From Bacillota bacterium (GTDB taxonomy: Bacteria; Bacillota; Clostridia; Christensenellales; Borkfalkiaceae): a DNA stretch of 13,746 bases. Below the pieces are notes generated by a model, which was given only the letters and a program-made list of their open reading frames with translations, did not search any database and was not told the origin of the DNA. The stretch covers positions 1 to 13,746 of the forward strand of contig JAEYEN010000019.1 of assembly GCA_023403375.1 (NCBI GenBank), written 5' to 3'. Shown one piece after another: positions 1 through 6,707 of the stretch. The position numbers and the translations under genes are program-made. The stretch's first letter is position 1, and every line of letters begins with the position of its first letter.

Positions 1-167
1 CGATTGAAACGATAATAGTCGGCGAGATAAAAGCGCGGGAATTTGCAAAAACGCTGAACCTGCCGCTTGCGTTTACCGCAGTTGAGAAAAGATTTAGTTC
101 GGAAGCGGAAAAAAACATTAAAAATATTCTTCCGATTGAGTTGATTAAATACGGCGATTGGTTGTAA
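1..167 (+). CDS. 3' end of an unrecognised gene (partial)
   Basis: An open frame enters from the left edge (first complete codon at base 3) and ends with TAA at 165-167, giving the last 54 residues of a protein. The fragment is soluble-looking and mixed in charge, with no membrane segment or cysteine motif, and it ends in Tyr-Gly-Asp-Trp-Leu. I do not recognise the family. Codon use (GCG, GTT, AAA rich) matches the genes downstream, and no other frame is open through the stretch, so it is probably real. The next gene begins 21 bases after its stop with its own ribosome-binding site and no clear promoter in the gap, so this gene may be the upstream member of the oxidoreductase operon. Function cannot be given from this fragment. 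Confidence 0.6.
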   Translation, partial: IETIIVGEIKAREFAKTLNLPLAFTAVEKRFSSEAEKNIKNILPIELIKYGDWL

Positions 168-188
168 TATATAATAAAAGGAGAACAA

Positions 189-395
189 ATGGCAAAAGTA
201 ACATTCAGAGAAGAGCGTTGCAAAGGTTGCGGATTATGCGTAAGCGTCTGCCCCAAGCACATTATAGCGCTCGCAAAAGATAAAATCAACGTTAAGGGGT
301 ATCACCCCGCAGTGGTAACCGAAGAGAATAAGTGCGTGGGTTGCGCAAGTTGCGCGATTATGTGCCCCGATACGGTTATTACCGTTGAAAGATAG
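189..395 (+). CDS. 2-oxoacid:ferredoxin oxidoreductase, ferredoxin-like delta subunit
   Basis: This is a 68-residue bacterial-type ferredoxin with two [4Fe-4S] motifs: Cys11/14/17 with Cys21 followed by Pro, and Cys49/52/55 with Cys59 followed by Pro. It is the size of the stand-alone delta subunit of four-subunit 2-oxoacid:ferredoxin oxidoreductases. Its inferred role is to carry electrons from the thiamine-diphosphate/[4Fe-4S] core to soluble ferredoxin in the cytoplasm. An AAAGGAG ribosome site lies 5-6 bases before the ATG. The next gene (alpha subunit) begins 9 bases after the stop, and its GAGGTG ribosome site overlaps this stop, so the two are translated from one message. The order delta-alpha-beta-gamma is the arrangement known for VOR/KOR clusters in anaerobes. 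The identification as a ferredoxin is very safe; the assignment as delta subunit rests on context. Confidence 0.93.
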   Translation: MAKVTFREERCKGCGLCVSVCPKHIIALAKDKINVKGYHPAVVTEENKCVGCASCAIMCPDTVITVER

Positions 396-404
396 AGGTG
401 AATT

Positions 405-1475
405 ATGGCAGAAAAAGTATTGATGAAAGGTAACGAGGCTTTGGCGGAAGCGGCAATAATGGCAGGTTGCAGATTATATTTCGGCTATCCCATTACGCCC
501 CAGACCGAAGTCGCCGCATATATGGCTAAACGTATGCCCAAAATCGGCGGAACCTTTTTGCAGGCAGAATCGGAAATAGCGGCAATCAATATGGTAATCG
601 GCGCGGCGTCTACCGGCGAACGTGCAATGACCAGCAGTTCCAGCCCCGGAATCTCGCTTAAAAGCGAAGGTATATCTTATCTTGCAGGTTGCGAATTGCC
701 CGCGCTTATCGTAAACGTACAACGCGGCGGCCCCGGACTTGGCGGAATTCAGCCCTCGCAGTCGGATTATTTTCAGGCGACGAAAGGCGGCGGACACGGT
801 GATTATAAACTTATCGTTTTAGCCCCCGCTTCCGTACAGGAAATGGTAAGCCTTACCTTTAAGGGCTTCGACCTTGCCGATAAATACAGAATGCAGAGTA
901 TGATTCTTGCGGACGGTACTATGGGTCAGATGATGGAACCCGTATCGCTCGACCTCGGAGAAGTCAAAAAATACGATAAACCCTGGGCAACCACGGGTAC
1001 TTGCAACCATTCGGGAAGAAACATTATAAACTCTTTGTCGCTTACGCCCGCTCAACTCGAACAGTGGAATATTCAAAGATTTGAAAAATATAAAATCGTC
1101 GAACGCGACGAAGTTATGTACGAAGAGTATATGATGGACGACGCGGAAATCTGCGTAGTTGCGTTCGGTATCGCTTCCAGAGTATCCAAAAACGCTATTG
1201 CGGAAGCGAGAAAACAGGGTATTAAAGCAGGAATGATTCGTCCTATAACCTTGTGGCCCTTCCCCAAGGAAGCGCTTAAAAAGGCTGCGGGAAAAGTCAA
1301 AGCCTTCCTGTCAGTAGAACTTAATATGGGACAGATGATAGAGGACGTTAAACTTGCGGTAGAATGCAGCAAACCCGTATATCTGTGCAATCGTACGGGC
1401 GGGGTTATACCTTCGTCCGCAGAAGTGTTAGAAAAACTTACCGAAATACAAAAAGGAGAGGCAAAAGAATGGTAG
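405..1475 (+). CDS. vorB: 2-oxoacid:ferredoxin oxidoreductase alpha subunit (VorB-type)
   Basis: The 356-residue product matches the alpha subunit of the four-subunit 2-oxoacid:ferredoxin oxidoreductases. The pyrimidine-binding domain opens with Gly-Tyr-Pro-Ile-Thr-Pro at residues 27-32. The conserved SSSSPGISL stretch (near residue 77) and the RGGPGLGGIQPSQ loop (near residues 106-118) follow. The C-terminal third (about 245-345) is the transketolase-C-like domain, with the VELNMGQM segment near residue 303. The complex oxidises a 2-oxoacid with CoA to acyl-CoA, CO2 and reduced ferredoxin. This sequence style is usually annotated as 3-methyl-2-oxobutanoate (branched-chain) oxidoreductase VorB, but alpha subunits of 2-oxoglutarate enzymes are close relatives, so substrate is an inference. 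It starts with ATG after GAGGTG. Its stop overlaps the beta-subunit start by 7 bases, indicating translational coupling. Length is normal and no key motif is missing. Confidence 0.93.
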   Translation: MAEKVLMKGNEALAEAAIMAGCRLYFGYPITPQTEVAAYMAKRMPKIGGTFLQAESEIAAINMVIGAASTGERAMTSSSSPGISLKSEGISYLAGCELPALIVNVQRGGPGLGGIQPSQSDYFQATKGGGHGDYKLIVLAPASVQEMVSLTFKGFDLADKYRMQSMILADGTMGQMMEPVSLDLGEVKKYDKPWATTGTCNHSGRNIINSLSLTPAQLEQWNIQRFEKYKIVERDEVMYEEYMMDDAEICVVAFGIASRVSKNAIAEARKQGIKAGMIRPITLWPFPKEALKKAAGKVKAFLSVELNMGQMIEDVKLAVECSKPVYLCNRTGGVIPSSAEVLEKLTEIQKGEAKEW

Positions 1476-2215
1476 TATTTGAAAAAACCAAAGGTTTAAC
1501 CGATAACGAACTTCATTATTGCCCCGGCTGTACGCACGGCATTATCCACAGACTTGTTGCGGAATGTCTTGACGAACTTAAAATTACCGACAGAACGGTT
1601 GGTATAGCGTCGGTCGGTTGTTCGGTTTTCTCGTATAATTATTTCAATTGCGATATGGTGCAGGCGGCACACGGCAGAGCGCCGGCAGTTGCAACGGGCG
1701 CAAAAAGGGCGCACCCTGAAAATATAGTTTTCACCTATCAGGGCGACGGCGACCTTGCCGCAATAGGCACGGCTGAAACCGTTCACTCGGCGGCGAGAAA
1801 CGAAAACATTACGATTATATTCGTAAATAACGCTATTTACGGTATGACGGGCGGACAAATGGCACCTACCACGTTGCCGGGACAAGTAACGCAGACTTCG
1901 CCTTACGGCAGAGACGTAACCGTCGTCGGCTATCCCGTTAAAGTATGCGAAATGCTGTCGCAGGTAGACGGCGCGTCGTACTTGGAAAGAGTTGCCGTAA
2001 ACAACGTGGCTAATATAAGAAAGGCTAAAAAAGCAATAATGCACGCATTCAAGAACCAGATGGAAGGTAAAGGATTTTCGCTTATAGAAGTTCTTTCCAC
2101 CTGTCCTACAAACTGGGGACTTGCGCCGACGGAAGCGATAAAATGGCTTGACGATAATATGGAAAAATATTATCCGCTCGGCGTATATAAAGATAAGTAC
2201 AAGGAGGACAAATAA
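1469..2215 (+). CDS. 2-oxoacid:ferredoxin oxidoreductase beta subunit (TPP-binding)
   Basis: The 248-residue product is the thiamine-diphosphate-binding subunit. The diphosphate/Mg motif is Gly92-Asp93-Gly94-Asp95, continuing to Asn120-Asn121 and AIYGMTGGQ. Cys18 and Cys21 (in HYCPGCTHG), Cys51 and Cys212 stand where this family places the four ligands of the proximal [4Fe-4S] cluster. The ATG at 1469 is chosen although the frame is open upstream to 1364: it has a strong AAGGAG ribosome site about 10 bases before it, the protein then begins at the usual family position, and the overlap with the alpha gene falls from 112 to 7 bases. The substrate (branched-chain 2-oxoacids or 2-oxoglutarate) cannot be fixed from the sequence alone. 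Its stop abuts the gamma-subunit ATG directly. Confidence 0.93.
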   Translation: MVVFEKTKGLTDNELHYCPGCTHGIIHRLVAECLDELKITDRTVGIASVGCSVFSYNYFNCDMVQAAHGRAPAVATGAKRAHPENIVFTYQGDGDLAAIGTAETVHSAARNENITIIFVNNAIYGMTGGQMAPTTLPGQVTQTSPYGRDVTVVGYPVKVCEMLSQVDGASYLERVAVNNVANIRKAKKAIMHAFKNQMEGKGFSLIEVLSTCPTNWGLAPTEAIKWLDDNMEKYYPLGVYKDKYKEDK

Positions 2216-2752
2216 ATGAGCAAAACCACCAAAATACTTATTGCCGGATTCGGCGGGCAGGGCATACTTTTTGCAGGAAAAGCGCTTGCGTACACGGGGC
2301 TTAAAGCGGGAATGGAAGTCAGTTGGCTTCCTTCTTACGGACCCGAAATGCGCGGCGGCACGGCAAATTGCAGCGTAACGCTTTCGGACGAGCAGATAGG
2401 TTCGCCTATCGTCGATAAACCGAACATACTTATCGCAATGAATTTACCGTCGTTGGAGAAGTATTGCAACGAAACCGAAAAAGGCGGATATATTATATTC
2501 GACAGTTCACTGATTATCAAGCAGGGTACCGCAAACGATGTTATCACCGTTGGTATTCCTGCGACAAAAATGGCAAGTGATAACGGACTTGACGGACTTG
2601 CGAATATGATTATCATAGGAAAGTTGATAAAAGATACCAATATACTTTCACTTGAACAAATCGAAAGCAGTCTATCGCAAATGATACCCGCTAAAAAAGC
2701 GGATATGCTTACAAAAAACATAAAGGCGATAGAATTAGGATATAACTATTAA
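2216..2752 (+). CDS. 2-oxoacid:ferredoxin oxidoreductase gamma subunit
   Basis: The 178-residue product is the gamma (POR_N-associated, pyruvate/ketoisovalerate oxidoreductase gamma-type) subunit. It opens with the hallmark Gly-Phe-Gly-Gly-Gln-Gly at residues 11-16. Conserved SYGPEMRGGTANC and the downstream IGSP and LIAMN stretches follow in family order. In known enzymes this subunit contributes to CoA handling and holds the catalytic subunits together. It begins immediately after the beta stop, with GGAGG in the last codons of beta as its ribosome site, so it is the third catalytic gene of one message. The length is normal for the family. The next gene begins 15 bases later after AAGGGG, which suggests the transcript continues into the regulator. 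Confidence 0.93.
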   Translation: MSKTTKILIAGFGGQGILFAGKALAYTGLKAGMEVSWLPSYGPEMRGGTANCSVTLSDEQIGSPIVDKPNILIAMNLPSLEKYCNETEKGGYIIFDSSLIIKQGTANDVITVGIPATKMASDNGLDGLANMIIIGKLIKDTNILSLEQIESSLSQMIPAKKADMLTKNIKAIELGYNY

Positions 2753-2767
2753 AAGGGGAAAATTGCT

Positions 2768-3319
2768 ATGAAAGAACAATTGATGGAAATGGGACAAAGA
2801 CTCGCCGAATTGAGAGAAATAAAGGGCGCGTCGCAAGAACAAGTTGCCGAATGGCTCAATATGCCGCTCGAAGAGTATCAAGCATACGAAAAAGGCGAAA
2901 GAGATTTCTCGTTCAGTTTTATGTATAACGTCGCTTCTATATTCGAAGTGGACGTATTCAATCTTCTTTCGGGCAATTCACCCAAACTCACCGACTGCGC
3001 GGTAGTCAGAAAGGGACACGAATTCTTTGTAAAAAAGGAAGGTTCCTACGATTACAAGCATTTGGCGTACACCTTTAAAAACAAGAAAGCGGAACCGTTT
3101 TTCGTTCTGGTAGAACCGGGCGAAGACGACCAGGCGCTTCACAGCCACGAAGGGCAGGAGTTCAACTTTGTCCTTTCGGGAAAAATGGAATTCAAAATCG
3201 GCTCTATCGTTTACGAACTGAATAAGGGCGACAGCGTGTATTTCAATTCCAAAATTCCGCACGGCATAAAAGTGCTGGGCAATAAACCCGTTAAATTTCT
3301 TGCGGTGGTAATGAAATAA
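2768..3319 (+). CDS. XRE-family HTH / cupin-domain regulator
   Basis: This 183-residue protein has two domains. Residues about 8-67 form an XRE/Cro-type helix-turn-helix (LAELREIKG, then EQVAEWLNMP, then YQAYEKGERD). Residues about 108-183 form a cupin beta-barrel with likely metal/ligand residues His125, His127, Glu131 and His165 (the latter in IPHGI). Proteins of this build usually bind DNA and sense a small metabolite or metal. In clostridia such genes are often found beside AMP-forming acyl-CoA synthetases, as here. The likely job is local control of the oxidoreductase/synthetase operon, perhaps in response to an organic acid or acyl compound; that is inference and no operator was identified. 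The ATG follows AAGGGG at suitable spacing. It lies 15 bases after gamma and 36 bases before the synthetase. Confidence 0.88.
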   Translation: MKEQLMEMGQRLAELREIKGASQEQVAEWLNMPLEEYQAYEKGERDFSFSFMYNVASIFEVDVFNLLSGNSPKLTDCAVVRKGHEFFVKKEGSYDYKHLAYTFKNKKAEPFFVLVEPGEDDQALHSHEGQEFNFVLSGKMEFKIGSIVYELNKGDSVYFNSKIPHGIKVLGNKPVKFLAVVMK

Positions 3320-3355
3320 ATAATTCTTTACGCCTACACTATATAGGAGTAAAAA

Positions 3356-5056
3356 ATGGTTATCTACGAAAAATACACAGGAAGAAACAGAGATTCTTTT
3401 AAAGACTTAGAAGATTTAAGAAAAAATTTCAAATTAACTTATCCGTCCGACTTTAACTTTGCGTACGACGTTATGGACGAACTTGCCGAAACCAAGCCCG
3501 ATAAACTCGCTATGCTTTGGCTTTCAAACACCAAGGAAGAAAAGCGTTTTACGTTTAAGGATATGAAGTTTTGGTCGGATAAAACCGCAAACTATCTTAA
3601 AAGCATAGGCATAAACAAAGGCGACAAAGTTTTAGTCGTTCTTAAAAGAAGTTACTATTTCTGGTTTTGTATGCTTGCAATGCACAAAATAGGCGCGATT
3701 CCCGTTCAGGCTACTAATATGCTTGTCGGAAAAGATTACACTTACAGGTGCAATAAAGGGGATATAAAAGCGGTTATAATAACGGGCGACGGCGACTGTA
3801 CCGAACATTTTGACGACGTTTATAAAGATTGCCCGACCGTTAAACTTAAACTCACTACAAAGCACAAAAAACCCGCAGGCGGCGGCTGGCTCGATTTGGA
3901 AGACGGAATTGCCGCGGCAAGCGAAAAATGGACGAAACCCACTGGTGAAGACGCGGTTACCGCCAAAGATATAATGTTTATGGCGTTTACTTCCGGCACC
4001 ACGGGCTATCCTAAAATGATAATGCACGACTTTACTTATCCTTTGGGACATATAATGACGGGCGTTTTCTGGCACAGGGTAGTAGACGGCGGACTCCATT
4101 TTACCATATCGGATACGGGCTGGTTAAAATCGCTTTGGGGTAAGTTCTACGGACAGTGGTTTGGCGAAAGCGCAATTCTGGTTTACGACTTCGATAAATT
4201 CCACGGCGACGATATTTTGGACGTTCTGGAAAAATATAAAGTTACCACTTTCTGCGTTCCGCCCACAATGTACAGATTTATCTTGCAGAACGACGTTAAA
4301 AAATACGACCTTTCGTCTATGGTAAACTGTTGTTCCGCAGGCGAAGCGCTTAACGCGGATATATTCAATAAGTGGAAAGAAGCGACAGGCTTAGAAATAT
4401 TCGAAGGTTTCGGTCAGACCGAAACTACGGTTTGCCTTGGCACGTTAAGGGGTTATGCTAAACCTTTGTCGGGTTTCATCGGACAACCTATGCCCGGATA
4501 TAACCTTCAAGTTCTCGCACCCGACGGCAGAAACTGTATGCCGGGCGAAGAAGGGGAAATCTGCATAGTAGAAAAGCGCGATAAAAAGCCTTGCGGTCTT
4601 ACCTGCGGATATTATAAAGACCCCGAAGCCACCGAAAACAGTTGGAGAAACGGATATTTCCACACGGGCGACACGGCGTATATAGACGAACACGGAAACT
4701 TTTAATATATCGGCAGAAACGACGACGTTATAAAATCTTCCGGCTATCGTATAGGGCCGTTTGAAGTTGAAAGCGTCATCCTCGAACACCCCGCCGTTTT
4801 AGAAGTCGCCGTAACGGGCGTTCCCGACCCGAAAAGGGGCTTTAACGTTAAGGCAACCATAGTCTTAAAGAAAGGCTTTATTCCGTCGGACGAACTTGTT
4901 CTCGAAATTCAGAACTACGTAAAAACGCATACTGCACCTTATAAATATCCAAGGGTTGTAGAGTTTGTGGATAGTTTGCCTAAAACCATAAGCGGAAAAA
5001 TCCGCAGGGTGGAGATACGTAAGGTCGACCTGGAAAAATATAGCGAAACAAAATAA
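3356..5056 (+). pseudogene. AMP-forming acyl-CoA synthetase interrupted by an in-frame TAA
   Basis: Read through, this is a 566-residue-scale acyl-CoA synthetase (acetyl/medium-chain, ACSM-like). The P-loop motif is TSGTTGYPK at 212-220, the adenylate motif GFGQTET at 351-357, and GDTAYIDEHG comes near 440. Codon 450 (4703-4705) is TAA. The same frame then continues for 116 sense codons with the expected YIGRNDDVIKSSGYRIGP hinge and PKTISGK, whose lysine at readthrough position 548 is the catalytic lid lysine. The family usually has Trp at the stop position. As written the cell would make a 449-residue protein lacking the C-terminal lid needed for both half-reactions. The 3' part has no ATG, and GTG/TTG appear only near its end, so it cannot readily restart. 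A good ribosome site (TAGGAG) precedes the ATG. Options are a recent null mutation, an assembly error or readthrough. Family identity is very secure; status is not. Confidence 0.85.
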
Positions 5057-5090
5057 AAAATCAACGTATTGAAACTATTTTATTAAAATA

Positions 5091-5135
5091 AAAGAACGTA
5101 AAAGCGTAAAAACGTTTTGCGTTCTTTTTGTTTTT
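5091..5135 (+). terminator. Rho-independent terminator of the oxidoreductase/synthetase operon
   Basis: The arms AAAGAACG (5091-5098) and CGTTCTTT (5120-5127) pair, with a possible inner AAAACGTTTT pairing in the loop, followed by a T-rich tail TTGTTTTT. It lies 34 bases after the synthetase stop at 5056 and ends the first transcription unit. Confidence 0.75.
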
Positions 5136-5278
5136 AACGAGTAAAACGTTAGTATCTTATAGCCGCTTTTTGGTTTTATTTTTTAGCGGAAAAGATTTGT
5201 TTTACAAAAACGGATAATTTTAACATTTTTACCTTTTGTAGGCATATATTAAAATAGAAAGCCGAAAGGAGGATAAAA
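5136..5278. other. Intergenic leader of the 210-residue protein gene
   Basis: This is an AT-rich gap with no ORF of note. It contains a weak 5-bp pairing (CCGCT / AGCGG, about 5163-5195) with a long loop, the promoter-like element described separately, and a strong AAAGGAGG ribosome site ending 5 bases before the ATG at 5279. Confidence 0.5.
5222..5251 (+). promoter_or_regulatory. Possible sporulation (sigma-E/K-like) promoter
   Basis: CATATATTA at 5243-5251 fits the CATAnnnTA -10 pattern known for mother-cell sigma factors. An A/T-rich -35-like AACATTT sits at 5222-5228, 14 bases upstream, the spacing used by sigma-E. No good vegetative -35/-10 pair is visible. Very similar DNA (TTAA, T-run, CTTTTG, GGCATA) lies upstream of yabP. 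This rests on pattern similarity only. Confidence 0.35.
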
Positions 5279-5911
5279 ATGTCGTTTTTCTGTAATTTTC
5301 AATCAGATAAATGTCCGGGACCAATCAACGGAAATCCGCTGTCGGGTTTGTGCGAAAAAGTTTGTATAGAAGCCAAAAAGGTTTTCGACGCTTGTATGCA
5401 ACAAAGCCAACTTACCGATATAGTACTTACCTTAAATAGTTTTACGCCTACAACGCCTACATATCCTTTGACCTTTATCAGTGCAAGAAATACTTCTTCC
5501 AAGGGGACGATAAGCAACCTTTTAATAGAACCGTTGCCCGAACGTCCTAATTCCGCAAGGGTCAAATGCGATATAACGATACCGATATCGGTGGCGTATA
5601 CGGACGCAAACGGCGTAGAAGGGGTTGGAACTTCTTCTCTCACCGTCAGCAAAGACGTTATACTGAATATACCGTCGGCGTCTATTATGCCGTACACCGT
5701 AGAATCGGTGGTTTCGCTCGTATCGACGCAGGGTACGTACACAGGGGAAAATCAATTCACCATCGATTGCTGTTCTTCGATTATTATCAAGATTGTAATG
5801 GAAGTCGAATTGCTTGTTCCGTCTTACGGCTATACCGCAATTCCGCCGTGTCAGGAATATACACAGGAAGTTTGTGCGGGATTTTTTGAATTGCCGATGT
5901 ATCCCGAATAA
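5279..5911 (+). CDS. Cysteine-rich protein of unknown function, possible spore-surface protein
   Basis: The product is 210 residues with no signal peptide and no clear transmembrane helix. It has ten cysteines at 5, 12, 25, 29, 39, 97, 164, 165, 191 and 199, grouped at the two ends. The N-terminal part (CEKVCIEAKKVFDAC) is helical-looking. The middle (about 45-185) alternates short hydrophobic strands rich in Thr, Val and Ile, as in a beta-sandwich. The C-terminus PPCQEYTQEVC is again Cys-bearing. The general look recalls uncharacterised clostridial proteins with spore-coat/SPOCS-like (DUF3794-like) beta domains, but I cannot name a family with confidence. It is monocistronic, between two terminators, with a very strong AAAGGAGG ribosome site and a promoter-like element resembling that of yabP, consistent with high-level synthesis during sporulation. 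A cross-linked coat or exosporium component is a plausible hypothesis only. Confidence 0.8.
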   Translation: MSFFCNFQSDKCPGPINGNPLSGLCEKVCIEAKKVFDACMQQSQLTDIVLTLNSFTPTTPTYPLTFISARNTSSKGTISNLLIEPLPERPNSARVKCDITIPISVAYTDANGVEGVGTSSLTVSKDVILNIPSASIMPYTVESVVSLVSTQGTYTGENQFTIDCCSSIIIKIVMEVELLVPSYGYTAIPPCQEYTQEVCAGFFELPMYPE

Positions 5912-5932
5912 ATCAATCGGGCGGGCAACTGT

Positions 5933-5965
5933 AAAAAGCGCGGATATATCCGCGCTTTTTCCTTG
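5933..5965 (+). terminator. Terminator after the 210-residue protein gene (perfect palindrome)
   Basis: The 28 bases at 5933-5960 form an uninterrupted palindrome: AAAAAGCGCGGATA pairs with TATCCGCGCTTTTT. Being symmetrical, with an A-run on the left and a T-run on the right, it could stop transcription from either side. It lies 21 bases after the stop codon. Confidence 0.88.
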
Positions 5966-5973
5966 CGTTTTCC

Positions 5974-6002
5974 TTGTTAAATGTTAAAAATTGTGTTATA
6001 AT
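5974..6002 (+). promoter_or_regulatory. Vegetative promoter of the metallophosphoesterase gene
   Basis: TTGTTA (5974-5979) and TATAAT (5997-6002) are separated by exactly 17 bases, a near-consensus sigma-A promoter. The expected start of transcription, about 7 bases after the -10, is the A of the ATG at 6009, so the message would have essentially no 5' leader. Confidence 0.75.
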
Positions 6003-6008
6003 TTATTT

Positions 6009-6707
6009 ATGAAAATCTATGCGATAAGCGATTTACATATGTCAACGTCTACCGATAAACCTATGGATGTGTTCGGCGGAAACTGGGTTAATTACTTTGA
6101 AAAAATTTTTTCCGACTGGCAGGACAAGGTTAATAACGACGACGTGGTGCTGATAGGCGGCGATATAAGTTGGGCGATGACTATAAAAGACGCCGAAAAA
6201 GACCTTTCGCTTCTTATCCCGCTTAAAGGGAAAAAAGTGTTTATAAAAGGCAACCACGATTATTGGTGGAGCGGTATCGGCAAAGTGCGCGATATGCTTC
6301 CGGAAAATTTTTACGCTCTTCAAAACGATTGCATAAAATTCGGAAACACCGTTATCTGCGGTTCCAGACTGTGGTCTGTTCCCGGTACCCCCGATTTTAC
6401 GGACGAAGATAAAAAAATTTATTTGCGTGAAAAAGAACGCTTGACTCTTTCATTGAAAAGCGCCTGCGCTATGAAAAGCGAAGGGGACAAACTAATCGCG
6501 TTAGTGCATTTTCCGCCGTTTAACGCTAAAAAAGAAAATTCGCTTTATACCGATTTGTTTGAAGAATACGGCGTAAACGCCGTGGTGTTCGGGCATTTGC
6601 ACGGAAAGAACGTAAGAACGGAAAAAATAACCGTGAAAAACGGAATAACTTATTACCTGACGTCTTGCGACCAGACGGATAATAAACTTACGGAGATAAT
6701 TTTATAA
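6009..6707 (+). CDS. Calcineurin-like metallophosphoesterase (COG1768-type phosphohydrolase)
   Basis: The 232-residue product carries all metal-binding motifs of the calcineurin-like phosphoesterase fold in order: SDLHMS near the N-terminus, IGGDISW, KGNHDYWW, then VHFPP and GHLHG near the C-terminus. It resembles the soluble predicted phosphohydrolases of the COG1768 type; the physiological substrate is unknown. The frame is also open to a TTG at 5991, but that codon lies inside the promoter, and the protein beginning at 6009 (MKIYAISDLH) starts exactly where the family starts. No Shine-Dalgarno sequence is present before this ATG, which agrees with the leaderless arrangement predicted from the promoter. 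Its stop overlaps the next gene's ATG (TAATG), so the transporter downstream is translationally coupled, hinting at a shared but unidentified role. Confidence 0.9.
   Translation: MKIYAISDLHMSTSTDKPMDVFGGNWVNYFEKIFSDWQDKVNNDDVVLIGGDISWAMTIKDAEKDLSLLIPLKGKKVFIKGNHDYWWSGIGKVRDMLPENFYALQNDCIKFGNTVICGSRLWSVPGTPDFTDEDKKIYLREKERLTLSLKSACAMKSEGDKLIALVHFPPFNAKKENSLYTDLFEEYGVNAVVFGHLHGKNVRTEKITVKNGITYYLTSCDQTDNKLTEIIL

Noticed and set aside
170..175. TATAAT just before the ferredoxin gene
   Set aside because: No -35-like hexamer at 16-18 bases upstream; the nearest TTGATT is 23 bases away, and the hexamer abuts the ribosome site.
1364..1468. Upstream extension of the beta-subunit frame to an ATG at 1364
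   Set aside because: It would overlap the alpha gene by 112 bases, has no ribosome site, and adds 35 residues not typical of the family; the ATG at 1469 has AAGGAG upstream and fits the family start.
1542..1550. Perfect DnaA box TTATCCACA
   Set aside because: A single copy inside the conserved coding sequence of the beta subunit, with no second box or AT-rich unwinding element nearby, so not evidence of an origin.
1496..2044. Minus-strand open frame of 182 codons inside the beta-subunit gene
   Set aside because: It is the antisense shadow of a clearly conserved gene; the composition is Arg/Tyr/Cys-rich with no recognisable domain.
5991..6008. TTG start for the metallophosphoesterase
   Set aside because: The codon overlaps the promoter region before the -10 hexamer, has no ribosome site, and the conserved family start is the ATG at 6009.
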